A DNA stretch of 64,000 nt from Methanobacteriota archaeon (GCA_023396065.1 JAEWXF010000009.1:62001-126000), one strand, 5' to 3'. Positions 17,791 through 26,224 are shown, counted from the first letter of the stretch. Notes: a model not told the origin generated them from the letters alone. A program made the numbers and translations.

Positions 17791-18246
17791 CTAGCGGTAT
17801 GTTGTTTCCAGACTGCCGTAGGCAAGCGTCTTACCGTCACGCAGTGCCGCAATTACCTCATTCATATCAGCCTCAGCAGAGAGGGACAACGGCTCCGCAC
17901 GGCCGAACACCTGAAATAACATGCGTTCCTGAGAACCGAGTTTCGGCTCCGGACCATGCCAGCCGTGTTCCCCGAATGCATTCGGTCCCTGAACGGCGGG
18001 GAACGGGAATCCGGGTGCCGGTCCGTGTTCATAGCCAGGCGGAATATAGCCGACCGAAGGAATATTCCAGATACTCCAGATACACTCCGTGGGTCCGTCA
18101 CCGGATTTGTTCTGTACGATCAGCGCCACATACTTCACGTCTTTGGTAACGCCGCTCAGATCAATCTTCGGTGAGATATTCCCTCCGGACAGAGTACTGG
18201 AGGGCGTAATCCCGCTGGCTCCAAGATGGATAGTAATCTGTTGCAT
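17791..18246 (-). CDS. PEBP / YbhB-YbcL family protein
   Basis: 151 residues of the phosphatidylethanolamine-binding (Raf kinase inhibitor-like) family. The start is MQQITIHLGASGITPSSTLS. The fold's marks are SGGNISPKIDLSGV, YVALIVQNKSGDGPTECIWS, WNIPSVGYIPPGYEHG and the conserved late segment FGEHGWHGPEP, which lines the anion-binding pocket. ATG 18246 was chosen because the in-frame upstream extension to 18351 crosses into the divergent promoter and gives an unrelated Tyr-rich tail. A TATA-like CTATACATC stands about 45 bases upstream. The ligand in archaea is unknown. Confidence 0.88.
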   Translation of the reverse strand: MQQITIHLGASGITPSSTLSGGNISPKIDLSGVTKDVKYVALIVQNKSGDGPTECIWSIWNIPSVGYIPPGYEHGPAPGFPFPAVQGPNAFGEHGWHGPEPKLGSQERMLFQVFGRAEPLSLSAEADMNEVIAALRDGKTLAYGSLETTYR

Positions 18247-18349
18247 ACAATACACTTTCCCGGCAACATAATAGATGTATAGATAGAGACAACCCGTTCC
18301 TCCGCCGATATCCGTATTCATAAATACCCTCGAGGATAACTCATTCTCC

Positions 18350-19207
18350 ATGGATCATCTCACTCTGTATACTGATGGCGCAAGCCGGGGGAATCCCGGC
18401 CCTGCCGCTGCCGCATGGCTCATTCTTCGCGGAACGGAGATTCTTGAGTCCGAGGTCCGTGTCCTCGGTACACAGACCAATAATTTTGCCGAATACACTG
18501 CCCTTGCCTCAGGTCTGTCCGCGGTAAAAAAATATGGAGACCCGGCTGAAATCGAACTTGACGTATTCTCCGACAGCGAGCTGATGATCTCACAGATGAA
18601 CGGTGCCTATGCCGTCCGGTCAGCTGCCCTCAAACCCCTGCATGCAGAAGCGGTCCGGCAGGCCTTACAATATGCCAGCGTCGTCTATACCCACGTCCCC
18701 CGGGAAAATGCCTATGTCGGTGCCTGTGACTGGCTCTGTAATGACGCCCTCAACACCCTGAAAGCCGCAGAAACTGCAGCAGAGCAAAAGGCCGCCGAGA
18801 TCCGGTGTGAACCGATCGGTATCGTCAGCTCCCCGTTCCGGGAACGAAGTGACGCACCGAACCAGGGAAAAAATACCCGTGAACTGAGTAAAATTCTGAT
18901 ATATCCCGCGTATCGTGACGGACTGCTTGGACTGTCTGCGGGGGACTCAGTCTTTATCCTCTGCTGGTTCGACCGTGCGGAACGTGATATTTTACAGGTT
19001 CACCGTTGGGGAAGTCCCGATTCCCGGCTGTCTGGAGTGTTTGCAACCCGTGCACCCGTCCGGCCCAACCCGATCTCCCTGACACTGGTAAAAATTCTGA
19101 AAATTGACGGAACCACCCTGACCGTTCAGGGACTGGAAGCTCTGGATGCAACCCCGGTGCTGGATATTAAGCCGTATTATCCGGGGATCGACACTCCCGA
19201 ACCGTGA
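18350..19207 (+). CDS. RNase HI-like domain fused to a TrmO-like tRNA methyltransferase domain
   Basis: 285 residues. Residues 1-135 look like RNase HI: YTDGASRGNPGPAA with D9, FAEYTAL with E48, VFSDSEL with D75 and ACDWLCNDAL with D127 supply the four acidic residues. Residues 151-285 look like TrmO/UPF0066 (IRCEPIGIVSSPFRERSDAP, ILCWFDRAERD, GVFATRAPVRPNPISLTLVK, LDIKPYYPGID), which methylates t6A37 of tRNA using SAM. No stop or frameshift lies between the domains. Both appear catalytically complete, so a bifunctional RNA enzyme is likely. It is divergent from the PEBP gene. Confidence 0.88.
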   Translation: MDHLTLYTDGASRGNPGPAAAAWLILRGTEILESEVRVLGTQTNNFAEYTALASGLSAVKKYGDPAEIELDVFSDSELMISQMNGAYAVRSAALKPLHAEAVRQALQYASVVYTHVPRENAYVGACDWLCNDALNTLKAAETAAEQKAAEIRCEPIGIVSSPFRERSDAPNQGKNTRELSKILIYPAYRDGLLGLSAGDSVFILCWFDRAERDILQVHRWGSPDSRLSGVFATRAPVRPNPISLTLVKILKIDGTTLTVQGLEALDATPVLDIKPYYPGIDTPEP

Positions 19208-19257
19208 GCGTTCCGCAAAGGCTATACTCTCCACCGTGCAACAGATAGTAGAATAGG

Positions 19258-19265
19258 TTATATAG
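19258..19265 (+). promoter_or_regulatory. TATA box of the Mrp ATPase gene
   Basis: TTATATAG is centred about 25 bases before ATG 19287, so the transcript is probably leaderless. The same octamer precedes the META lipoprotein gene at 26165. Confidence 0.6.
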
Positions 19266-19286
19266 ACCTACAAATCAGTGATTATT

Positions 19287-20156
19287 ATGACAGACAAACC
19301 CGAAGGATGCGATGGGCATTGTGACGGATGTGCACAAAAAACCGACACCTGCCAGCAGCCAAAAAAGGCTGACATCAGTGTACGACACGTAATACTGGTT
19401 CTTTCCGGAAAAGGCGGCGTCGGAAAGAGCACCGTCTCCGTGAACCTTGCCTATGCCCTGGCAAACCACGGTTATCAGACCGGCTTGCTTGATCTGGATA
19501 TCCACGGCCCGAGCATTGCAAAAATGCTGGGTATCGAAGATCTCAAGCTGCAGGCAATCGGCAACAAAATCATGCCGGTCAAAGTAACCGGCTCGCTGAA
19601 GGTTATCTCCATGGCTCTCCTTCTGAATACAACCGACAGCCCGATCGTCTGGCGCGGTCCGATGAAGGCAGCAGCAATCCAGCAGTTCCTCGGTGACGTA
19701 GACTGGGGAGACCTTGACTATCTGGTTGTCGACCTCCCGCCGGGAACCGGAGATGAAGCACTGAACATCGTCCAGTTCGCACCGAACGTGGAAGGTGCCG
19801 TGATTGTTACCACGCCGCAGGATGTGGCGGTTCTCGACTCCACCAAAGCAATCAAGTTCGTGGAAATGATGGAGCTCCCGGTCCTCGGTATCATCGAAAA
19901 TATGTCCGGCATGGTCTGCCCGCACTGCGGTGAAGTCATCGACCTCTTCGGTAAAGGCGGCGGAGAAAAAGCAGCAACCCAGTATAACGTCCCCTACCTC
20001 GGTGCCATCCCGATCGACATTGAGATGCGGAAAGCAGGTGACGAAGGCAGACCCTATATTGTCAAAAAACCGGGAGCAGCACAGAGCCCGACCTGGGATG
20101 CGGTTGATATGGTCATGGAAAACCTTATCATTGAAGTGGAAAAACGCGAAGAGTAA
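19287..20156 (+). CDS. Mrp/NBP35-type iron-sulfur carrier ATPase
   Basis: 289 residues. The deviant Walker A SGKGGVGKST marks the MinD/Mrp class. The N-terminus carries a cysteine cluster (CDGHCDGCAQKTDTC) and the C-terminal half has CPHC, the CXXC that binds a bridging [4Fe-4S] cluster in Mrp proteins. It would load Fe-S clusters onto target proteins, important in methanogens with many Fe-S enzymes. ATG 19287 sits 25 bases from the TATA box; the GTG nine bases upstream adds only three residues. It converges with the NAD kinase gene. Confidence 0.93.
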   Translation: MTDKPEGCDGHCDGCAQKTDTCQQPKKADISVRHVILVLSGKGGVGKSTVSVNLAYALANHGYQTGLLDLDIHGPSIAKMLGIEDLKLQAIGNKIMPVKVTGSLKVISMALLLNTTDSPIVWRGPMKAAAIQQFLGDVDWGDLDYLVVDLPPGTGDEALNIVQFAPNVEGAVIVTTPQDVAVLDSTKAIKFVEMMELPVLGIIENMSGMVCPHCGEVIDLFGKGGGEKAATQYNVPYLGAIPIDIEMRKAGDEGRPYIVKKPGAAQSPTWDAVDMVMENLIIEVEKREE

Positions 20157-20187
20157 TCTCTTCCGCCTCTCTTTTTTTCCGACCCGT

Positions 20188-21006
20188 TTACAGCTGTCTG
20201 AGCTTCTGTTCTACTTTCTCGTAGAAACTCCGCCCCACATCCACAAACAGCGCCGGGTCCGGGGATTTCCGGATGATCAGCACAGCATCTTCCCCGATAT
20301 CAAACTGCAGCTGCCCATCCAGTACCAGCTGTGCCGGTTTACTGCTGGTCAGCCGTACCTCCACCGCACTCCGGGAACTGATCAGATACGGACGCGAAGA
20401 CAGCATATACGGAGCAAGCGGCACCAGAACCAGTGCCTCAATCGACGGGTCCACAATAGGCCCTCCGGCACTCATCGCATAGGCCGTTGACCCGGTCGGC
20501 GTTCCGATGATCAGCCCGTCCGCCCGGAACTCCCCGATCTCCCGCCCATCCACCAGCGGCGTAAACTGCAGCATCTTTGCCGGGCGTGAGGTCACAATCA
20601 CCGCCTCGTTCAGTGCAGACCCGAGGATTCTCCCCTCATACTCAATGGTAATCCGCATCCTCGGCTCGGTCGGCAGCGGCAGAGACAGACCGGCCAGCTG
20701 CTCTGTGGCATGTTCCCGTTCCAGATCCGTCAGAAACCCGACCCGTCCCTGATTCACGCCCACAATCGGAATCTGCTTTTTCAGCATCCGGACCGCCCGC
20801 AGCACACTCCCGTCCCCGCCGAGTACGACGACAACGTCCGCAGAAAACTCCGGGGACGCAAGGGACACTCCCGCATAGCCAAGCTCGGCGGCAACGGAAT
20901 CCTCATAGACCACATCGTGCCCGTAGTCCCGGAGCATCCAGCCAAGAGACTGGGCTGTCTCCACCGCCTCACGTATATCCACACGGGAAACAATGCAAAA
21001 TCTCAT
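20188..21006 (-). CDS. NAD kinase
   Basis: 272 residues. It phosphorylates NAD to NADP with ATP. GGDGS at 63-67 is the family's diphosphate-binding motif. NQGRVGFLTDL, DGLIIGTPTGSTAYAMSAGG (the second conserved block) and LAPYMLSSRPYLIS follow in order. Its ATG shares one base with the stop of the inositol-phosphatase-like gene upstream, so both are coupled. In Methanocaldococcus these two activities occur in one fused polypeptide (MJ0917), which makes the arrangement meaningful. Confidence 0.94.
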   Translation of the reverse strand: MRFCIVSRVDIREAVETAQSLGWMLRDYGHDVVYEDSVAAELGYAGVSLASPEFSADVVVVLGGDGSVLRAVRMLKKQIPIVGVNQGRVGFLTDLEREHATEQLAGLSLPLPTEPRMRITIEYEGRILGSALNEAVIVTSRPAKMLQFTPLVDGREIGEFRADGLIIGTPTGSTAYAMSAGGPIVDPSIEALVLVPLAPYMLSSRPYLISSRSAVEVRLTSSKPAQLVLDGQLQFDIGEDAVLIIRKSPDPALFVDVGRSFYEKVEQKLRQL

Positions 21007-21797
21007 TATGACCTCAGATACTCAATCACTTTCCGGTGGATCACCCGGTTCGTTGCAATCAGGCACCGCCCGCAGGTAACCGTATCCGGAAACTCAACCG
21101 GACTGCCGTCCGGAAGCGATACCCGCCCGCCGGCTTCCTGACAAATCAGAATCCCTGCGGCAGCATCCGTCACCCGGAGCGTATTGCGCAGATCCACAAA
21201 CCCGTCCAGCCGTCCGCAGGCCACGTAACACAGCTCCAGAGCGGATGCGCCGAACAGCCGCCATCGTCGGATTTTGTGGCCAAGCTGCATCATCCTGCTC
21301 ATATCAAACTTCTTCGCATACACACTCATCGCCGAATGATCCAGCATAATCTGTGTCGACACCTGAATCGGCTTCCCGTTCAGAAATGCCCCTTCACCCC
21401 GTATCGCTGTAAACGTCTCACCGTTTGCGAGATTTTTCACAAATCCCGCAACCATCTGCTCGCCGTCCGAGTATCCGATCGACAGCGCATAAAACGGAAT
21501 TCCGGCAACTGCGTTAAACGTCCCGTCGACCGGGTCCAGATATGCAACTCCCTGATCCCCTCCGATATCCACCATCCCTGCCTCTTCGGACAGCAGTGAC
21601 CTGCAGGCTTTTGCTTCCCGGAACGCTGTCAGAACGATCTCCTCGGCCACCCGGTCAATACGCTCAGTCGGCGTATTATCCGCTCCAAGGCAGAGTTCCT
21701 CCCCGCCGTATGCGGTACCAATCAGCGGGGCAAGGTCCCGTACCATGACATTTCCTATCTCATCACAGAGGGCGAGAAACTGAACCGGAGTGAGCAT
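21006..21797 (-). CDS. Inositol monophosphatase family (IMPase / FBPase / NADP phosphatase)
   Basis: 263 residues. Metal-binding motifs are complete: EEAGM, DPVDGTFNAVAGIPFYALSI (about 83-102) and TDAAAGILICQEAGG near the C-terminus. Archaeal members act on inositol phosphate, fructose 1,6-bisphosphate or NADP. Coupling to NAD kinase by a one-base overlap argues for NADP phosphatase or a dual role balancing NAD and NADP; that is inference from context. The start at 21797 gives the expected family length. Confidence 0.9.
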   Translation of the reverse strand: MLTPVQFLALCDEIGNVMVRDLAPLIGTAYGGEELCLGADNTPTERIDRVAEEIVLTAFREAKACRSLLSEEAGMVDIGGDQGVAYLDPVDGTFNAVAGIPFYALSIGYSDGEQMVAGFVKNLANGETFTAIRGEGAFLNGKPIQVSTQIMLDHSAMSVYAKKFDMSRMMQLGHKIRRWRLFGASALELCYVACGRLDGFVDLRNTLRVTDAAAGILICQEAGGRVSLPDGSPVEFPDTVTCGRCLIATNRVIHRKVIEYLRS

Positions 21798-21899
21798 ATG
21801 TGCATCTCTATTGGTGCGTCAGGCAGATGAAATCAGCGGTGATGGCAGCATTGTCGGAACACTCATAAGCTAATACCTCACATAATTAGTCAGAGTTTT

Positions 21900-22280
21900 A
21901 TGAAAGAACAAACCGAAGTTGGTAAGCTCAAAGAGGGCCGGTACGTCGTCGTGGATGACGAGCCGTGCAAAATCCAGAGCATTGCAATCTCCAAGCCGGG
22001 AAAGCATGGAGCAGCAAAAGCAAGACTTGATGTTGTCGGTCTTTTCGACGGACAGAAACGTTCCGTTGTCTCTCCGACCTCTGCAACCGTGTATGCACCG
22101 ATCGTCGAACGGAAGACCGGACAGATCCTGACCATCGCAGGCAATGTTGTCACCTTTATGGATATGAAGGACTTTAACAACTTTGAGCTTGTTGTGGACG
22201 ATGATATCGTTGCCACCTTCCAGCCGGCTCAGGAAGTCCCCTACATCGAATCTCTTGGCAAGCGTAAGCTTGACCTCTGA
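21900..22280 (+). CDS. Translation initiation factor aIF5A
   Basis: 126 residues, the usual archaeal length. The hypusination loop reads SKPGKHGAAK with the modified lysine at K35, followed by the OB-fold C-domain. It relieves ribosome stalling, after deoxyhypusine is built on K35. The ATG follows a pyrimidine-poor leader (GTCAGAGTTTT). It lies 22 bp before the agmatinase gene; agmatine is the donor for archaeal hypusine-type modification, so the two may be functionally tied. Confidence 0.96.
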   Translation: MKEQTEVGKLKEGRYVVVDDEPCKIQSIAISKPGKHGAAKARLDVVGLFDGQKRSVVSPTSATVYAPIVERKTGQILTIAGNVVTFMDMKDFNNFELVVDDDIVATFQPAQEVPYIESLGKRKLDL

Positions 22281-22302
22281 GAAAGACTGCACAATATATT
22301 CT

Positions 22303-23154
22303 ATGCAGTCTTTTTCCAACACTCTTTTCGCGGATGCTGAAAGTAGTTACAAAGACGCGGTCTATGTGATTTTCGGCGCTCCGTATGACGGAACAACGTC
22401 GTATAAAGCAGGTACCCGAGACGCTCCTGCGGCAATCAGGTCTGCATCCTACAATCTGGAAACATATCTCCCCTATTACGATGTGGAGATGCCCGACATT
22501 GCGTTCCATGACATGGGTGACCTCTACTGTGAGTGCCTGCCGGATCTGGTGGTTGATCAGACCGAGGATGTTGTTTCGGATCTGGTGAAGGACGATAAAA
22601 TACCGGTGATGATCGGCGGCGAGCACTCTGTCACGATTGGTGCGGTTCGTGCCCTGTCTCCGAAATGGTATGTGGTCTGCGATGCCCATCTGGACATGCA
22701 GGATGAGTACCGGGGATCCCGGTTCAATCATGACTGCGTGACAGCACGGGTTGCGGAAACAGTGGAACACATCGTCATCATCGGGGCACGGAGCGGGTCC
22801 CGGGAAGAGTTTACCAGAGCACGGACGGCGTATCATCTCTATACGGCAGATGTTGTTGCCGAACGCGGGATTGCAGCAGTTCTTGCGGAGATTACTGCAT
22901 GTATCGGAAGTGATCCTCTCTATCTTTCGATTGATGCCGATGCCATTGACTCATCACTGACCCCGGGGCTTGGGACACCGGAACCGTTTGGTCTGACGCC
23001 GTCGGATGTACGGGCAGTTATCCGCCGGCTGAGTGGAAATGCGGTCGGATTTGATTATGTTGAGGTCCTCCCGAACGATGCCGGGCAGACCGCGATCGTC
23101 GCGGCGCATCTTATCCGGGAGTTCATCGCAGGACATCACTGTGCCCAGAACTGA
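22303..23154 (+). CDS. speB: Agmatinase / ureohydrolase family
   Basis: 283 residues. Manganese-ligand motifs are complete: GGEHSVT, DAHLDMQDEY and SIDADAIDSS. These define the arginase/agmatinase superfamily, and the short archaeal form that follows aIF5A is usually an agmatinase releasing putrescine and urea. ATG 22303 was chosen because a longer in-frame start would lie inside aIF5A. The gene's 3' end overlaps the acetyltransferase start by 14 bases. Confidence 0.92.
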   Translation: MQSFSNTLFADAESSYKDAVYVIFGAPYDGTTSYKAGTRDAPAAIRSASYNLETYLPYYDVEMPDIAFHDMGDLYCECLPDLVVDQTEDVVSDLVKDDKIPVMIGGEHSVTIGAVRALSPKWYVVCDAHLDMQDEYRGSRFNHDCVTARVAETVEHIVIIGARSGSREEFTRARTAYHLYTADVVAERGIAAVLAEITACIGSDPLYLSIDADAIDSSLTPGLGTPEPFGLTPSDVRAVIRRLSGNAVGFDYVEVLPNDAGQTAIVAAHLIREFIAGHHCAQN

Positions 23155-23641
23155 ACGGTTGCAGATTCTCCCGCTGACCCTTGAGCAGTTTGCCCTTTTG
23201 CTGACTGACAAAGGGTGTCTCGAACGGAATCTTGGTCTGCAGCCGTCGGGAATTTCTCTGGACGAACACACGCGTGAGGCGATGTCCGGACTTCTACAGG
23301 AGGCTGCGCGTCATCCTGAAAACTCTTTTTGGTACACGTACTGGGTGATCATCTGCACGGCAGACTGCGTCAGTGTCGGTGGTCTGTGTTTCATGGGCGA
23401 GCCTGACGCTTCGGGAACTGTTGAGGTCGGATACGGAATTGATGAGCCGTACCGAAATCACGGGTATATGACCGAAGCGCTTTCGGTGGCCTCTGCCTGG
23501 GCCAAAGAACAGACCGGGGTCCGGGCCGTTACGGCTGTATGCGAAAGAGATAACACTGCATCAGTCCGTGTTCTGGAAAAGTGCGGCTTTTTTTCGTGCG
23601 GCACGGATGAGAAACTGATTCACTGGCAAACATTTCGGTGA
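23141..23641 (+). CDS. GNAT family N-acetyltransferase
   Basis: 166 residues from GTG 23141, with AGGA upstream; no ATG suits. The C-terminal half has the acetyl-CoA-binding signature (VEVGYGIDEPYRNHGYMTEA) followed by an ALSVASAWAKEQ helix and CERDNTASVRVLEKCGF, the classic end of the RimJ/RimL type. The N-terminal part (LTLEQFALLLTDKG) resembles amino-acid or peptide acetyltransferases. Overlap with agmatinase suggests co-translation, so a polyamine substrate is possible but unproven. Confidence 0.87.
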   Translation: MPRTERLQILPLTLEQFALLLTDKGCLERNLGLQPSGISLDEHTREAMSGLLQEAARHPENSFWYTYWVIICTADCVSVGGLCFMGEPDASGTVEVGYGIDEPYRNHGYMTEALSVASAWAKEQTGVRAVTAVCERDNTASVRVLEKCGFFSCGTDEKLIHWQTFR

Positions 23642-23678
23642 TTCGCAGGGTATTTATCAGAGCAGATACAATTCTCAT

Positions 23679-23703
23679 TACTACTTTGCATAACAAAGTA
23701 GTA
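23679..23703. promoter_or_regulatory. Operator palindrome upstream of padR
   Basis: TACTACTTTG and CAAAGTAGTA pair perfectly around a 5-base spacer. A TATA-like TATTTATC at about 23651 would start transcription within or just before this palindrome, so binding there would block transcription. It is followed directly by three tandem GCAAT units (ATGCAATGCAATGCAATG). It is probably bound by the PadR protein encoded 32 bp downstream. Confidence 0.65.
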
Positions 23704-23734
23704 TGCAATGCAATGCAATGTAGGGGAAACGGTA

Positions 23735-24061
23735 ATGTTTGACAGATCACAGCTGATGAAAGGGACACTGGAGGGGTGTATTCTCCGGATTATCGGACGG
23801 GAAACCACCTATGGCTATGAAATTTTGGAAAAACTCATTCAGTACGGGTTTGCCGATGTCCGGGAAGGGACCATTTATCCCCTGCTGGTGCGGCTGGAGA
23901 AGAAAAATCTCATCTCCTCTGAGTACCGGACGTCGCCGCTTGGACCGAGCAGAAAATATTATCATCTTACCGAAAGCGGTACTGCAACTGTCGCAGAGTT
24001 TGCGGCAGCCTGGACGGAAATATCACATGCAGTTGACCGGATCTTTCAGGAGGAACCATAA
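23735..24061 (+). CDS. PadR family transcriptional regulator
   Basis: 108 residues from ATG 23735, preceded by AGGGGAAA. The winged helix is typical: LMKGTLEGCILRIIGRETTY, GYEILEKLIQYGF, the wing VREGTIYPLLVRLEKKNLIS, then SRKYYHLTESG. PadR proteins dimerise and repress their own operon, releasing it on binding a drug or phenolic signal. It sits three bases before the membrane protein gene, a pairing widespread in bacteria and archaea. The palindrome at 23679 is the likely target. Confidence 0.9.
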   Translation: MFDRSQLMKGTLEGCILRIIGRETTYGYEILEKLIQYGFADVREGTIYPLLVRLEKKNLISSEYRTSPLGPSRKYYHLTESGTATVAEFAAAWTEISHAVDRIFQEEP

Positions 24062-24063
24062 CC

Positions 24064-24708
24064 ATGTTTGAACTTTCGAGACTTAGAAAAGAAAATAATC
24101 ATGCAGAAACACAGTTGAGTCGTGAAAATAGTGATCTGATCACCCGGATGTACTCCTATCTGCTTGCGTCAGATCTGACGGTTTTTGAGGTGGAAACGAT
24201 TCGGAAAGATCTGACCGGTATGGCGATTGAGGCACAGATGCGCGAACGTACCTTTGCAGAAATCGTCGGGGACAATTATAAACAGTTCTGCGATGATCTG
24301 ATCGAAAACGGCAGGAAAAAGACTCGACTCGTGAAAATTCTCGAAGTGGTAGAGGTCGTACTGTATGCAACGTTGGCCCTTCTGTCCGCCGAATATCTTT
24401 TGTCCGGATTGAATCCTGTGATCTTTCTCACTCCTGCATTCGCTGCAAGTGTTACGTTTGGCGTGATCTGCGGGACGACTGTACTCTGGTTCCTTTCCCG
24501 GACCATCTACCATATGCCGGATGAGAAACGACGGACGTTCCAGATTCTTTCCGCCTGCTGTGTTCTTGGGATCATCGCCGGATTCGTTCTGCTGTATCGC
24601 TATCTCCCTCAAATGGTCATTGCGGCTGTTGACTTCGTGCCCGCAGTCTGTGTGATGATTCTTGTTTTACTGATCGTAGCAATACTGAAAAGGTGGCGGA
24701 ACTCGTAA
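24064..24708 (+). CDS. HAAS/DUF1048-like membrane protein partnered with PadR
   Basis: 214 residues. The first 90 residues are charged and helical (SDLITRMYSYLLASDLTVFE then VETIRKDLTGMAIEAQMRER), resembling the HAAS/DUF1048 helical domain. Four hydrophobic segments follow, at about 100-118, 120-142, 157-179 and 183-208, ending in KRWRNS. Such proteins are often encoded directly after PadR and are thought to sense or respond at the membrane; the mechanism is not known. It overlaps nothing and is closed by a perfect hairpin terminator. Confidence 0.75.
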   Translation: MFELSRLRKENNHAETQLSRENSDLITRMYSYLLASDLTVFEVETIRKDLTGMAIEAQMRERTFAEIVGDNYKQFCDDLIENGRKKTRLVKILEVVEVVLYATLALLSAEYLLSGLNPVIFLTPAFAASVTFGVICGTTVLWFLSRTIYHMPDEKRRTFQILSACCVLGIIAGFVLLYRYLPQMVIAAVDFVPAVCVMILVLLIVAILKRWRNS

Positions 24709-24710
24709 CT

Positions 24711-24730
24711 CTTTTTTCCCGCGAAAAAAG
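24711..24730. terminator. Bidirectional hairpin terminator
   Basis: CTTTTTTC-ccgc-GAAAAAAG is a perfect 8-bp hairpin between convergent genes, with T-rich arms on either strand. It probably ends both the PadR operon and the META lipoprotein transcript. Confidence 0.6.
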
Positions 24731-24764
24731 AAAAATTGGTGGTGTGTATAGGTTATCCGGGTAT

Positions 24765-26165
24765 TCACTCGAAGGTCAGCACGGTATTCCCGGCTGCATC
24801 GGCAAGGAACAGTCTGCCGTCAACAACTTTGTAGCCGGTGACGTTGCCGAGTGCGGTGAAGAATTCTGTTTCCGCTTTCATCTGGTCTTCGGGTCCTGCC
24901 ATGAGGGTTGCACCGACTGCGCCGAAGGTGAGTTTGCCGTCAGCGGTTTCCGTGTAACTGCCGAAGTAGCGGTTAATCGGGGCCTGACCGTTGAAGGAGC
25001 CGTCTGCTGTCAGGTTGAGGGTGACGGTGTCACTGCCTGCAAGGGTCCACTCATTGGTAAGTCCGGTCTTTTCAACACCGGGCAGGGATTTTGCTGCCGG
25101 AGCATCCACCGGCTGGACAAAGGTCAACAGTGTATTGCCGTCTTTGTCAAGGAGTTCGAAGGAACCCTGGCCGAGCTTATATCCGGTAGCATTGCTGAGT
25201 TTGTCAAAGAATTTCGTCTCTGCTTTCATCTGGTCTTCGGGTCCTGCCATCTTGGTTGACCCGATTGCACCGAAGCTGATCGTGGTACCGGTAATGGTCA
25301 CGTTTCCGAAGTAGAGGTTCACCGGGGCCTGACCGTTGAACTTGCCGAAGTCATTGAAACCGATTGTTACGTTCTTATCGGTGGAAAGCGTCCAGTTGCC
25401 GGTAAGGGTGATGCCGATCTCTGCCATACTCTCTTTGAAGGTCAGAAGCGTCTTACCGTCCTTGTTGGTCAGAGTGAGTTTTCCGTCAGAGATCGTATAT
25501 CCGGTGACGTTTGCAAGCTTGCCGAAGAATTCCGTCTCTGCTTCCATCTTGTCTTCGGGTCCTGCCATCAGGGTAGAGCCGGTCGGGCCAAAGGCAATGC
25601 CGTTCGTACCGGTTACATACCAGCTGCCAAAGTAGAGATTGACCGGCCCCTGGCCGTTGAAGGAACCGTCTGCGCCAAACTCAAGGGTAACGCCTGCGGA
25701 CTCATCTGCGGTCCATGACGTTCCCGAAAGGGTGGCTTTCGGCATTACTGCAAAGGTCAGGAGGGCATTTCCATCTTTGTCGGTGAGGATAAGGGATCCG
25801 TCGGTAATCTTGTATCCGGTAACATTTGCCATCGCGGCAAGATACTTCTGTTCCTGCGTCATCATGTTCTCTGGTCCTGCCATACGGGTAGTTGCCAGCG
25901 GACTGAGGGTAAGTTTCCCTGCTGCGGTATCAACAGTGACCGTTCCCATATAGTTGTTCACGCCGCTGTTGCCGGTGACGTTGCCGGAGAGGATATCTAG
26001 ACTAATGATACCCGTTGGATGTTCGGTGGTCGATCCGGATCCGAACGAGGTAAGGATCCAGTTGCCCTCGGGGGACTGTTCGGTAGCAGAGCCAATACAG
26101 CCTGCTGCCAGAACAAGTCCGCCCACGAATACGAGAGCTGTTAACACAAGTCCTGTGCTTTTCAT
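24765..26165 (-). CDS. Secreted lipoprotein with four META-type repeats, paralogue
   Basis: 466 residues, with a lipobox LAAGC at Cys23. Four repeats follow, each with a glycine-rich core (TGNSGVNNYMG, NGQGPVNLYFG, NGQAPVNLYFG, NGQAPINRYFG), a TRMAGPE/TLMAGPE/TKMAGPE turn, then a KYLAAMANVTGYKI-type helix and a NALLTF-like strand. The repeats are more alike here than in the paralogue at 3591, suggesting more recent internal duplication. A TATA box stands about 28 bases upstream, so the mRNA is nearly leaderless. Confidence 0.87.
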   Translation of the reverse strand: MKSTGLVLTALVFVGGLVLAAGCIGSATEQSPEGNWILTSFGSGSTTEHPTGIISLDILSGNVTGNSGVNNYMGTVTVDTAAGKLTLSPLATTRMAGPENMMTQEQKYLAAMANVTGYKITDGSLILTDKDGNALLTFAVMPKATLSGTSWTADESAGVTLEFGADGSFNGQGPVNLYFGSWYVTGTNGIAFGPTGSTLMAGPEDKMEAETEFFGKLANVTGYTISDGKLTLTNKDGKTLLTFKESMAEIGITLTGNWTLSTDKNVTIGFNDFGKFNGQAPVNLYFGNVTITGTTISFGAIGSTKMAGPEDQMKAETKFFDKLSNATGYKLGQGSFELLDKDGNTLLTFVQPVDAPAAKSLPGVEKTGLTNEWTLAGSDTVTLNLTADGSFNGQAPINRYFGSYTETADGKLTFGAVGATLMAGPEDQMKAETEFFTALGNVTGYKVVDGRLFLADAAGNTVLTFE

Positions 26166-26188
26166 ACTAGATGATTATCCGGGATAGG

Positions 26189-26196
26189 TTATATAG
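26189..26196 (-). promoter_or_regulatory. TATA box of the META lipoprotein gene
   Basis: On the minus strand the sequence reads CTATATAA, centred about 28 bases before the ATG at 26165. Confidence 0.55.
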
Positions 26197-26224
26197 CTGG
26201 TCTTAACTACGACTTTTTTCTCAG

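Noticed and set aside
23702..23720. Possible CRISPR-like or microsatellite array (GCAAT units)
   Set aside because: Only three 5-base units without spacers; too short for CRISPR.
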